From assembly GCF_028747985.1 (NCBI RefSeq), contig NZ_CP118108.1, forward strand, positions 749,501 through 813,500: a stretch of 64,000 nt of DNA, in the 5' to 3' direction. The translations under genes were made by a program, and so were the position numbers. The notes under the pieces are model-generated. The model did not search any database and had not been told where the DNA came from. It was given only the letters and a program-made list of their open reading frames with translations. The stretch is from Paenibacillus urinalis. GTDB taxonomy: Bacteria > Bacillota > Bacilli > Paenibacillales > Paenibacillaceae. Numbering within the stretch: the first letter of the stretch is position 1; every line of letters starts with the position of its first letter. Positions 1 through 7,028 of this stretch are shown piece after piece.

Positions 1-2
1 GT

Positions 3-470
3 GGAACGCTGACAGAGCTGACCTATGAAGTACCAAGCCGTCTGAAGACCATGATTGGTCAGCTAGCTTATTACATGAAGGGCATGGAGAAGATGATTAA
101 TCTTACCCCGCAGGAGCTCTACATCAAGGCCAGGGGGCAGGAGGACATTCATGATGAATTCATGCTGTTCCTGATCGCCAATACGAACTCGGTCGGTGGA
201 TTCGAGAAGCTGGCACCGGGTGCGACGATTGATGACGGATTATTCGATGTCATTGCACTGAAGAAATGTAATCTGGCGGAGATGATTCGCCTTGTAACGA
301 TGGCGCTCCGCGGAGAGCATCTGGGTGACAAGAAGGTCATTCACTTCCAAACAGACTATATGGAGGTTACCTCACCGGGTGAAGTGCTGCTTAATCTGGA
401 CGGAGAGCTGGGCGGGTCCCTTCCGGCAAGCTTCAGAAATATGCCCCATCATATCCAAATCTACAGATAG
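3..470 (+). CDS. dgkB: Diacylglycerol/lipid kinase, 3' part (DgkB/YegS family)
   Basis: This is the C-terminal portion of a soluble lipid kinase that phosphorylates diacylglycerol to phosphatidic acid, recycling lipid released by lipoteichoic acid synthesis. The frame is open from base 3 (GTLTELTYEVPSRLK...), so the gene begins upstream of the window and the ATG at 51 is internal. The segment shows the family pattern GGFEKLAPGATIDDGLFDV and the closing LNLDGE motif of the C-terminal beta-sandwich. It ends at TAG 468-470. The N-terminal GGDGT catalytic half lies outside the window. In Bacillus relatives dgkB is commonly followed by the RlmCD-type methyltransferase, as it is here, which supports the assignment. 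Some YegS-type paralogues have unknown lipid substrates, so the exact substrate is inferred. Confidence 0.85.
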   Translation, partial: GTLTELTYEVPSRLKTMIGQLAYYMKGMEKMINLTPQELYIKARGQEDIHDEFMLFLIANTNSVGGFEKLAPGATIDDGLFDVIALKKCNLAEMIRLVTMALRGEHLGDKKVIHFQTDYMEVTSPGEVLLNLDGELGGSLPASFRNMPHHIQIYR

Positions 471-599
471 ACTGAGGCAGGTACTTCGAGTAATGTGAAA
501 TCTGATTCAGTATACAGCTGAATTGTTAATGGAGTAATAACTGGAATTCAATTACATTTTAAATCGAGAAAATCAACAAATGAGAGGAATTACACAAAG

Positions 600-2267
600 A
601 TGAACAACAACCGCAGCGGTCGTGGAAAAAACCGCCGGAGTAGTGAAGTAAAGGCTGGAGCAGAGAGTGCAGGAGCAGGTAAGGCTAATGGAGGACGTCT
701 TCAAGGGAAGGATCGTCGTGCCGGGAAGACAGGTAACAAGCAGACTGGAGTAAGGTCAAGAACAGGGATGCGGCCACAAGGCGAGGCATCTTTTTCTGCT
801 GTGCACGGACTGCCCGTTGCGAAGAACGACGAGACGGTCATTGATATCATCGGGATGAATCATGACGGTGAGGGTGTCGGCCGTGCGGATGGCTATACAT
901 TGTTTGTTGCAGGTGCACTCCCGGGCGAGAAGGTCCGTGTGAAGGTACTGAAGACGAAGAAGCAGTATGGCTATGCGAAGCTGCTGGAGATTATTACAGA
1001 GAGTAAGGACCGCGTCGCTGCGCCATGCCCGATCTATGATCAATGCGGCGGCTGTCAACTGCAGCATATGAGCTACGAAGGACAGCTGGCATGGAAGCGC
1101 CAGATCGTCGTGGATAACTTGACGCGGATCGGCAAGCTGAATGTGATCGATGGACAACCCGATTATCCACAAGTGGATAACTCCGCTACAGATATGGAAG
1201 ATACTCACAGTGCTGGGGACAAGCCTGTGTATGAAGGTATTCGAGTGCTTGAGACATTAGGGATGCAGGAGCCATGGCGTTACCGGAACAAGGCACAGGT
1301 GCCGATGGGTGAGATCGACGGCGGTCTGATCGGCGGCTTCTATGCCAAGGGCAGTCACCGCATCGTGGACATGGAGCGCTGCATGATTCAGCATGAGCAC
1401 AATGACGAGGTCGTGGAGCAGGTTAAGCAGATCGGCCGTAGTGTCGGAATTCGAGCATATAATGAAGAAACAGGCAAAGGACTGCTTCGTCATGTGGTCG
1501 TGAAGAAGGCGTTCCGCACCGGCGAGATCATGCTTGTGCTCGTCACGAATGGAGACAGCATTCCACATGTAGAAGCATGGATACATGGCATTCGGGAGCA
1601 GATCCCACAGGTGACCAGCATCTGTCAGAACGTGAATACGAAAAAAACCAACGTTATCTTCGGAGACGTTACCCGAGTGTTATGGGGCAGTGAGGTCATT
1701 TATGATTATATCGGAGACATCAAGTTTGCCATCTCTGCGCGTTCCTTCTATCAAGTCAATCCGGTACAGACTGAGGTGCTGTATGGCAAGACGGTAGAGT
1801 ATGCCGGGTTGACGGGGAAAGAGACCGTCATTGACGCTTACTGCGGAATCGGGACGATCTCATTGTTCCTCGCTCAGCACGCCGAGCATGTCTACGGCGT
1901 AGAGATCGTGAAGGAAGCGATTGAGGATGCGAAGAAGAATGCGGATCTGAACGAGATCACGAACGCCACCTTCGAGACCGGCCCATCCGAGGATGTCATT
2001 CCGAAGTGGAAGGAGCAGGGCATTACCCCTGACGTAATCGTCGTCGATCCCCCGCGCAAGGGCTGCGACCCAAGACTCTTGGATACGATTCTGGAGATGC
2101 GTCCGGAGCGTGTGGTTTATGTGTCCTGTAATCCATCCACTCTGGCTCGCGATCTGCGCGTCCTGGAGGACGGCGGGTTCAAGACGATGGAGGTCACGCC
2201 GGTGGACATGTTCCCGCATACGGTGCATGTGGAGAGTGTAGCGGTGTTAGTTGGAAGGGATCATTAA
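600..2267 (+). CDS. rlmCD: 23S rRNA (uracil-C5)-methyltransferase, RlmCD/RumA type
   Basis: This SAM-dependent enzyme methylates uracil C5 in 23S rRNA; the single Bacillus homologue (RlmCD, YefA) modifies both U747 and U1939. The protein has 555 residues. Residues 1-75 form a basic, Gly/Arg/Lys-rich extension, followed by a TRAM domain (about 78-138). Iron-sulfur cysteines are visible at about 142, 148 and 151 ([10 protein letters not shown]) with a fourth near 261 (MERCMIQ). The SAM site is DAYCGIGT near residue 411. [10 protein letters not shown] follows, and the catalytic cysteine is C510 in [13 protein letters not shown]. The usual family length is about 450-460, so the N-terminal tail is long. 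A rho-independent terminator follows directly, so it appears to be the last gene of its unit. Confidence 0.93.
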   Translation: MNNNRSGRGKNRRSSEVKAGAESAGAGKANGGRLQGKDRRAGKTGNKQTGVRSRTGMRPQGEASFSAVHGLPVAKNDETVIDIIGMNHDGEGVGRADGYTLFVAGALPGEKVRVKVLKTKKQYGYAKLLEIITESKDRVAAPCPIYDQCGGCQLQHMSYEGQLAWKRQIVVDNLTRIGKLNVIDGQPDYPQVDNSATDMEDTHSAGDKPVYEGIRVLETLGMQEPWRYRNKAQVPMGEIDGGLIGGFYAKGSHRIVDMERCMIQHEHNDEVVEQVKQIGRSVGIRAYNEETGKGLLRHVVVKKAFRTGEIMLVLVTNGDSIPHVEAWIHGIREQIPQVTSICQNVNTKKTNVIFGDVTRVLWGSEVIYDYIGDIKFAISARSFYQVNPVQTEVLYGKTVEYAGLTGKETVIDAYCGIGTISLFLAQHAEHVYGVEIVKEAIEDAKKNADLNEITNATFETGPSEDVIPKWKEQGITPDVIVVDPPRKGCDPRLLDTILEMRPERVVYVSCNPSTLARDLRVLEDGGFKTMEVTPVDMFPHTVHVESVAVLVGRDH

Positions 2268-2290
2268 TTCAGTAAGTATTGACGGTATAA

Positions 2291-2317
2291 AAAAAGAGGG
2301 CTGTGGCCCTCTTTTTT
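2291..2317 (+). terminator. Rho-independent terminator after rlmCD
   Basis: A perfect stem (AAAGAGGGC / GCCCTCTTT) with a 3-4 nt loop is followed by a T-run, 24 bases after the rlmCD stop. Confidence 0.9.
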
Positions 2318-2397
2318 ATTTCCTATATGAGCCTGACCCGTTAACGAGCCTAATTCCTCTACTACAATAAGCCTGCGAAGTTATCAACTTCTACAAT

Positions 2398-3339
2398 CTA
2401 CAACTTGTTGTTATAGTGATTTAAAAGATTCTCGATTCGATCTTGGATCATTTGTTTCAATGAAACAGGCTGTATGGATCTTACATAAGGTCCAAATCTC
2501 ATAAAATAGTCGGCTATAAAAGCTTCTTCTCCTGGATGATAGAAACCCCGTATAACTGTGTTATTGCCACTCTCTAATCTCATCGAAGGATAATGTTCTT
2601 TATAAAAAATATCTCGAGCTTCTTCTGAAATCTCGACTTTAAATTCAATACTGTTCTCAGCACGGTAAATTTCTAATGAGCGACTGACGAGTTCTTCTAT
2701 GGAAAAGGGAGATTCAGCGTCCTCTTCTTCAATAAAAGTTATTCTGTCGCACCTGAATACTCTATGTTTATTCGTATTTAACTCTATTCCAGCAGCATAC
2801 CATTGACCAAACTTGGCGGAAATTTTGAAAAACTGAACATGGTAACTTTTTTCCTGGTTGTTTTTTGTGTACTGAATACGGCAGCTGTTCTCGTGAAGTA
2901 TGCTTTTTAGTATTTTGTCTAAGAAACGACTCGCATGATGGTGCTTGTACATTTCAAATTGCAGGATTTTTTTCATTCTGTGAATTTGTTTATTTTGTTC
3001 GTTAGAAAGACAGTTTTCAAACTTCTCGTTTAGTTGATTGACACTTAAATGAAAGGGCGTTGATTCATAGGCTTCTAACGTCAGCATGGCAAAATACAGA
3101 GCATACACTTCATCCATCGTAAAAATAATAGGCGATAATAATCTGTTTTTTAAGATGCCATATCGTCCATGTCTGCCTTGCTCTGAATAAATGGGCATAC
3201 CCAATTGCTCTAAGGAGCTAATGTCGCGCAATGCCGTACTTTTGGAGATATCGTATTGTTCCATTAAGTCACTTAGATTGAAGAACTCTCGGCCATTCAA
3301 GTATCTAATCATGTCATTTAATCTTTCTGATTTATTCAC
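2398..3339 (-). CDS. WYL-domain transcriptional regulator (YafY/YobV type)
   Basis: This is a 313-residue DNA-binding regulator. Residues 1-58 form an HTH_11/DeoR-like winged helix (SERLNDMIRYLNG, then NLSDLMEQYDISKSTALRDISSLEQLG). The central and C-terminal part matches the WYL sensor domain with its downstream C-terminal domain (GQWYAAGIELN, HRVFRCDRI). WYL domains bind nucleotide or other small ligands; the ligand here is unknown. It is transcribed divergently from the VOC protein at 3448, and a 25-bp palindrome lies between the two starts, so it probably controls itself and that gene. The gene is markedly AT-rich compared with rlmCD next door. Similar regulators are often paired with glyoxalase-like or DinB-like genes. 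Confidence 0.85.
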   Translation of the reverse strand: MNKSERLNDMIRYLNGREFFNLSDLMEQYDISKSTALRDISSLEQLGMPIYSEQGRHGRYGILKNRLLSPIIFTMDEVYALYFAMLTLEAYESTPFHLSVNQLNEKFENCLSNEQNKQIHRMKKILQFEMYKHHHASRFLDKILKSILHENSCRIQYTKNNQEKSYHVQFFKISAKFGQWYAAGIELNTNKHRVFRCDRITFIEEEDAESPFSIEELVSRSLEIYRAENSIEFKVEISEEARDIFYKEHYPSMRLESGNNTVIRGFYHPGEEAFIADYFMRFGPYVRSIQPVSLKQMIQDRIENLLNHYNNKL

Positions 3340-3354
3340 CGTAAATCTCCTTAT

Positions 3355-3379
3355 AAAGGTGTCAATAGTTGATACCTTT
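3355..3379. promoter_or_regulatory. Palindromic operator between WYL regulator and VOC gene
   Basis: The 25-bp interrupted palindrome AAAGGT-N-TCAA...TTGA-N-ACCTTT is centred at 3367, 16 bases upstream of the regulator start and about 70 bases upstream of the VOC start. Position and symmetry suggest binding of the divergent WYL regulator; this is inference. Confidence 0.6.
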
Positions 3380-3447
3380 ATATTTTATAATAAGCTCAAG
3401 GTATACATCAAATGGCCTTACAATATGATCCAAAAGGAGACGGTACC

Positions 3448-3897
3448 ATGAGTGCAACGCTAGAAGTAGCTATTTTCTTATCTATGAATGGAAAAGCAAA
3501 AGAAGCGATTGATTTCTACAAACAGCATTTAAATGCAGAGGAATTGTTACTGGTAACCTATGAAGACCTAGCAAAACGTGACAGCTCGATGCAGCTTACG
3601 GATGAAAATAAGCATTATATTACTCATTCCGTCTTATCCATTGGAAAAACAAAAGTCATGATCGCAGAAGATCCGATGGATGCCACAGAAAAATATGTAG
3701 TTGGCAACAACACCTCATTGTGTATTCAAAGTGCTGATTTAGAAGAAATCGAACATTTTTACAACAGCTTGACTACAGATGATAGGGTAAGAATCATGGT
3801 TCCTTTATCCAGCAATGTATTTAGCAAAGCATATGGCATTATTGAGGATCCGTTCGGTATTCAAATTCAATTCATGTACGATGATAGACTAAAATAA
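3448..3897 (+). CDS. VOC-superfamily (PhnB/glyoxalase-like) protein
   Basis: This is a 149-residue protein of the vicinal-oxygen-chelate fold in the PhnB-like branch (MNGKAKEAIDFYKQHLNAEE at the N-terminus, GIIEDPFGIQIQFMY at the C-terminus). These proteins are annotated as 3-demethylubiquinone-9 methyltransferase-like or glyoxalase/bleomycin-resistance-like, but the PhnB branch has no settled reaction. The ATG at 3448 is preferred over an upstream in-frame ATG at 3412 because AAAAGGAGA sits 8 bases before it. The gene is divergent from the WYL regulator and shares its palindrome. It ends before a convergent terminator shared with the catalase operon. Composition is AT-rich like its neighbours. 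The function is unassigned. Confidence 0.82.
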   Translation: MSATLEVAIFLSMNGKAKEAIDFYKQHLNAEELLLVTYEDLAKRDSSMQLTDENKHYITHSVLSIGKTKVMIAEDPMDATEKYVVGNNTSLCIQSADLEEIEHFYNSLTTDDRVRIMVPLSSNVFSKAYGIIEDPFGIQIQFMYDDRLK

Positions 3898-3955
3898 AAC
3901 TTTTGTTTGTAGGTGGGGGCTATATTTGACGTTTGAATATATAACAACAAAGAAT

Positions 3956-3990
3956 AGGATGCTAAATCAATTACGATTTGGCATCCTGTT
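3956..3990. terminator. Bidirectional terminator between VOC gene and catalase
   Basis: Stem AGGATGC...GCATCCT (extended inward by AAATC/GATTT) is followed by GTTTT on the plus strand and preceded by AAAGAAT for the minus strand. It lies between two convergent genes. Confidence 0.75.
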
Positions 3991-4032
3991 TTAAATGTTT
4001 TCTCATGCTTTGCACTTCAAATAGAGAACACG

Positions 4033-4923
4033 TTATAAATTTGCCATGAGACGTTTTTTAATTAATTCATAATCGTCCCTAGTAATGCCAGGAGCAAATT
4101 CTTCAGGTAATTCCTCTAAGTCTGGAATGGGTGCGCCTTCCGGGGTACCAATTTTCACTTCAAGCGGCTGCCCGTTTTCCGGATTCGTTCCTTTCCAGAT
4201 CATTCCGATATCCCTATAATCTGTTTCGCTCCATGTGAATAACACATTGCTTAAGCCTTTTTCAATGAACGGTTTGGAATAATCAAATTTTGAGTTATCT
4301 AGATTAGGAACCGGAAGCATTTTCGTCAAATCTACCCCTGTAGCAATTTCGATCGCTTTCGCATAGGCGAGGATATGTGTCCCTCCACGAACAAGTAAAT
4401 ACCCAATCATGGTTCTAGCCACTGGATGATCTGTCATCTCATAAACTCTCATTTTATGTGTACGTGCACCAACCTCAAGAAAAAAGTTATGTGTTAAATC
4501 TAAGACTAAATTTCCACTATTAAAAACATGATCCCCAGTCCAAGGTCTTCCCATGGAATCACCAGGTATTGCGGTTTGAGCTGTAGAAATAAAATGGTAG
4601 GTATTTCTTGCATCCTTCCCATTTTGAAGTGGAGTGATATCCGGATCACCTGGAAAAGTATTGCCTACCGATAACAAATTAATCGCATTAGAAACAAGCT
4701 CTACATGACCAAATTCTTCTGCTGTAATGCTTGCCACTAAATCATAGAAGGGTTTTAGCTTTTTTTTATTTCTGAAGTTAAAAGACTGAAACATATAGTT
4801 ATTTAAGGTGGACATCTCCCCAAACTTGCCGCCCAAGAGCTCTTGTACTGCAGCTGCAGCATTCATATCGCCGTGTGCGGGTACAGGAAGTTCAATTGCT
4901 AATTTATTGATTCTTTTAAACAT
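4033..4923 (-). CDS. Manganese catalase
   Basis: This is a non-haem, di-manganese catalase that breaks down hydrogen peroxide. The 296-residue length is typical. The ferritin-like four-helix bundle is recognisable. Metal-ligand motifs include the glutamate in VQELLGGKFGEMSTLNNYMFQ, EEFGHVELV near residue 70, FFLEVGARTHKMRVYEM and GGTHILAYAKAIE. It resembles B. subtilis YdbD and, more distantly, the spore-coat protein CotJC, so a spore or stress role is possible. It is the last gene of a minus-strand unit, 24 bases after a YuzF-like gene and downstream of a ribbon-helix-helix gene. A good GGAGGGGAA ribosome site precedes the ATG. The gene is AT-rich like the surrounding block. Confidence 0.93.
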   Translation of the reverse strand: MFKRINKLAIELPVPAHGDMNAAAAVQELLGGKFGEMSTLNNYMFQSFNFRNKKKLKPFYDLVASITAEEFGHVELVSNAINLLSVGNTFPGDPDITPLQNGKDARNTYHFISTAQTAIPGDSMGRPWTGDHVFNSGNLVLDLTHNFFLEVGARTHKMRVYEMTDHPVARTMIGYLLVRGGTHILAYAKAIEIATGVDLTKMLPVPNLDNSKFDYSKPFIEKGLSNVLFTWSETDYRDIGMIWKGTNPENGQPLEVKIGTPEGAPIPDLEELPEEFAPGITRDDYELIKKRLMANL

Positions 4924-4947
4924 GATTTCCCCTCCACTTTCATTTTG

Positions 4948-5157
4948 TTAACCAGGAAAAACCCAAATAATTTGCTGGGTACGAATAAAAAAGGGAGTTC
5001 CGTTAGATTCGACAACAATGTGATCTGGTAATACGTTTTTCAATAAACCACGAACGCTGCCTCTTATGGTTTGAACAGTAACCACATTACCAACGATCGT
5101 TGATAAGGTCTGATAAACATAGGGATCATAAAAGCTTAACAGGTTGTTATTTGTCAT
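4948..5157 (-). CDS. Small YuzF-like protein (DUF2642)
   Basis: This 69-residue protein resembles the YuzF/DUF2642 family of Bacillales, often listed as possible spore-coat or spore-associated proteins. It has a short N-terminal segment and an Sm-like beta-barrel pattern (IVGNVVTVQTIRGSVRGLLKNV, then DHIVVESNGTPFFIRTQQIIWVFPG). The pattern is that of a small barrel that could bind a partner or RNA; no catalytic residues are visible. A strong AGGAGGATCTAA ribosome site precedes the ATG. It lies 24 bases upstream of the manganese catalase and 25 bases downstream of the ribbon-helix-helix gene. Co-transcription with the catalase is likely. The function is unknown. Confidence 0.75.
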   Translation of the reverse strand: MTNNNLLSFYDPYVYQTLSTIVGNVVTVQTIRGSVRGLLKNVLPDHIVVESNGTPFFIRTQQIIWVFPG

Positions 5158-5182
5158 TTAGATCCTCCTTTTCCAGTGTGCT

Positions 5183-5323
5183 TCATAGTGAGTATACGTT
5201 TTTCATTAAAGCTGCCCTTATTACTTCGCTGCGGTCCTGGTCTTCGGGCAGCTGTTCGAATTGTTCCTTAAGGTCGTCGTCCAGCTGTTTACGAATTCTA
5301 AAAGGTATAATATTACTTTTCAT
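5183..5323 (-). CDS. 46-residue ribbon-helix-helix (Arc/MetJ/CopG-type) protein
   Basis: This short gene encodes 46 residues starting MKSNIIPFRIRKQLDDDLKE and ending in VYSL. The pattern of a short beta strand with alternating residues (IIPFRIR) followed by two helices (LDDDLKEQFEQL, then RSEVIRAALMKN) is that of a ribbon-helix-helix DNA-binding protein, which acts as a dimer. A GGAAAGGGG ribosome site is placed 7 bases before the ATG. Two tandem TGTATTACG repeats lie 43-63 bases upstream of the start, the layout expected of an autoregulatory site for this fold. It is followed closely by the YuzF-like and catalase genes, so it may regulate them, or it may be plasmid- or phage-derived, as its upstream neighbours suggest. 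Confidence 0.8.
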   Translation of the reverse strand: MKSNIIPFRIRKQLDDDLKEQFEQLPEDQDRSEVIRAALMKNVYSL

Positions 5324-5365
5324 AAAATTACCCCTTTCCGTAGGCTGCTGCCTATCTGTTAAATA

Positions 5366-5386
5366 TGTATTACGATCTGTATTACG
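5366..5386 (-). promoter_or_regulatory. Tandem TGTATTACG repeats upstream of the RHH gene
   Basis: Two identical 9-mers (5366-5374 and 5378-5386) start 12 bp apart, slightly more than one helical turn. Ribbon-helix-helix dimers typically bind such tandem sites cooperatively, so this is a candidate operator of the 46-residue protein. Confidence 0.5.
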
Positions 5387-5402
5387 TTATTCCTAAAAAC
5401 AT

Positions 5403-5436
5403 AAAAAAGAAGCCCAGGGCTGGGGGTCCCGGGGCT
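5403..5436 (-). terminator. Weak terminator-like hairpin upstream of the RHH gene
   Basis: On the minus strand a GC-rich stem (AGCCC...GGGCT) is followed by TCTTTTTT. It would stop readthrough from the mobile remnant before the RHH promoter. The stem is short, so confidence is modest. Confidence 0.4.
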
Positions 5437-5543
5437 GTTTTTGCTTATTTGGATAAGGGTAGTAAAAATTTTTCGTCGTCAAAAAGCTTTTTTCCTTTGG
5501 AAAAATTTTATGCTTCCCGTATTCATAATATGCCAGAAGGCAG

Positions 5544-5575
5544 AAAAAAGCCGCTTATTTTGCAGCGGCTTTTTT
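5544..5575 (-). terminator. Terminator overlapping the 3' end of the 77-residue gene
   Basis: On the minus strand AAAAAAGCCGC, a short loop holding the TAA stop, and GCGGCTTTTTT form a strong terminator. The last codons (KKAAAK-stop) are part of the stem. Confidence 0.85.
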
Positions 5576-5788
5576 GTCTTCGCAGTATTTTACTATGGCT
5601 TCGTGGCTGTAAGGTTCCCCGTCGGTTAAAAAGAAAAGCTGCTGTACTGGGTCGTACTTCTGCAGCAGTTCCCCCTGTTCTTCCGCGAATTCTGTAGCGC
5701 ATAATACCAGCTGCGGGCTTACGTAATGTTTTCCTACGGCTTCTTCGACTACTTTAAGCTGCTGATCTATAAGGCGGTCTGCGGTCAT
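5555..5788 (-). CDS. 77-residue protein of a mobile-element remnant, unknown function
   Basis: I do not recognise this family. The protein starts MTADRLIDQQLKVVEEAVGK, is acidic and largely helical with one short hydrophobic stretch (VQQLFFLTDG), and ends in a lysine/alanine tail encoded by the terminator stem. A GGGGGCGA sequence within the end of the preceding frame, 9 bases before the ATG, can serve as ribosome site. The preceding gene, 2 bases upstream, is a 5'-truncated frame, so both look like the last two genes of a larger phage or plasmid operon that was cut off. No transport, catalytic or DNA-binding motif is evident. Confidence 0.6.
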   Translation of the reverse strand: MTADRLIDQQLKVVEEAVGKHYVSPQLVLCATEFAEEQGELLQKYDPVQQLFFLTDGEPYSHEAIVKYCEDKKAAAK

Positions 5789-5790
5789 TT

Positions 5791-5976
5791 TTAATATTCG
5801 CCCCCTAGAAGTTCTACTAGCTGGTCTACTTTTACCATTACGTCCGGGTTCTTTTCGCGGTACAGTGCCAGCATTTCCCCCAGTAATTCCCGCTGCCCGT
5901 ATCCAGCGCCCTTTACTTCATTTGAAAAAAGACTGAAAAACAGTTTATTTGACTCTTTTTGTTGGGGAATAGCACA
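5791..5976 (-). pseudogene. 5'-truncated gene, remnant of a mobile element
   Basis: An open frame of 61 codons ends in TAA at 5791-5793, just before the 77-residue gene. It has no plausible ATG, GTG or TTG at its 5' end. The readable C-terminal sequence (GYGQRELLGEMLALYREKNP, then KVDQLVELLGGEY) looks like a genuine helical protein tail. The frame stays open until a stop at 5977-5979, close to the ribosome site of the phosphotransferase gene on the other strand, so the upstream part was probably lost at a recombination junction near 5980. The family is not recognised. Confidence 0.55.
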
Positions 5977-6001
5977 TTATAGAAGCGAGGAGTGAAACCT
6001 T

Positions 6002-6802
6002 ATGACTCAAGAAGAGGTATTAAGCGGCGGAAACGTAAATCATATCGTTCGTATAGGAGACACCGTTCGACGTCCTACAGGATATTGGAGCACAAGTGTT
6101 CATGAATTGCTTACGCATTTAGAAAGACAAGGGTTCGAGGGAGCACCAAAATTTCTTGGCATTGATGAATTTGGCCGTGAGATATTAACATTTGTGACTG
6201 GTGATATGAACAAGCCGGAGTTAGAATCGCATACTTGGTGGATGGACGAGACGCTTGTGGACTTTGCCCACCTGTTACGACAATTTCATGATGCGACCCG
6301 ATCCTTTGTTCCAAGTCCTGAAGCCAAATGGCAGCTTACAGGCCCTGACGGTGCCGAACACGAAGTAATATGTCATAACGATGCCGCGTTCTATAACCTT
6401 GTCTTTCAGAATGGGAAGGCCGCAGCACTCATTGATTTTGACATGGCTGGCCCAGGTCCGCGCCTGTGGGATATTGCATATACCCTTTACACGTCCGTAC
6501 CGCTGGGTCGTTTTACACCTGACTTTTCTTCTGAAACGATGGAAGTAATACAGTATCAGCGTGAAAAAGATGCGCAAGAGCGCCGGCGCCGAATACAATT
6601 GTTTTTTGAATCTTATGGATTACCCGTTCCTAACAATATGAAGGAGTGGATTATTGATCGATTGGTTGTACTATGTGATACGATAAGAAACTTTGCAGCT
6701 AACGGTAATCAAGCCTTTCAAAAAATGATGGATGAGGGACATTTGGCACACTACGAGAATGAGATTCAATTTATAAAAAAACATTATGAAGACTGGATAT
6801 AG
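6002..6802 (+). CDS. Aminoglycoside phosphotransferase-like kinase (APH family)
   Basis: This 266-residue protein has the protein-kinase-like fold of the APH/choline kinase superfamily. The catalytic loop is visible as VICHNDAAFYN (HxDxxxxN form, residues about 122-132) and the metal-binding motif as ALIDFDMAGPGP. The N-terminus carries a nucleotide-binding lobe (VRRPTGYWSTSVHELL). It is closest in feel to the phosphotransferases annotated as trifolitoxin-immunity-like, not to the classical aminoglycoside resistance enzymes, so the substrate is unknown and resistance should not be assumed. A GCGAGGAG ribosome site precedes the ATG. It stands alone on the plus strand beside the mobile remnant, and its base composition matches the AT-rich block. 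Confidence 0.85.
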   Translation: MTQEEVLSGGNVNHIVRIGDTVRRPTGYWSTSVHELLTHLERQGFEGAPKFLGIDEFGREILTFVTGDMNKPELESHTWWMDETLVDFAHLLRQFHDATRSFVPSPEAKWQLTGPDGAEHEVICHNDAAFYNLVFQNGKAAALIDFDMAGPGPRLWDIAYTLYTSVPLGRFTPDFSSETMEVIQYQREKDAQERRRRIQLFFESYGLPVPNNMKEWIIDRLVVLCDTIRNFAANGNQAFQKMMDEGHLAHYENEIQFIKKHYEDWI

Positions 6803-6974
6803 AGAAGAAGGAAAAATAGCGAGTATTCCTCCATTTCCCGCTCAAGCAAAGTGAGTTTCGAGTTACCTTGAAGTATATCTGAAAAAAACTAAGTTTCACC
6901 TTTAATTTGGAGTAAGAATTCCTTGTCACAAAATGGTATTATCTGGGTTGGAGGGAGGTTGATCACATCAAATT

Positions 6975-6991
6975 ATGTAAGCGCTTCACAT
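6975..6991 (+). promoter_or_regulatory. Near-cre palindrome upstream of the xylanase gene
   Basis: The sequence ATGTAAGCGCTTCACAT has the AAGCGCTT core of CcpA sites but one extra base in the right half, so it does not fit the cre consensus exactly. A CcpA or other LacI-family site controlling the xylanase is plausible. Confidence 0.35.
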
Positions 6992-7028
6992 GAGTGATAA
7001 AAATTTTAGTGTGGGGGGATTGCTTCGA

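Noticed and set aside
6002..6802. Aminoglycoside resistance gene
   Set aside because: The kinase motifs are present, but the protein looks more like phosphotransferases of unknown substrate than like a known resistance enzyme.
6975..6991. True cre site at the xylanase gene
   Set aside because: One extra base in the right half breaks the consensus; it is kept only as a low-confidence regulatory site.
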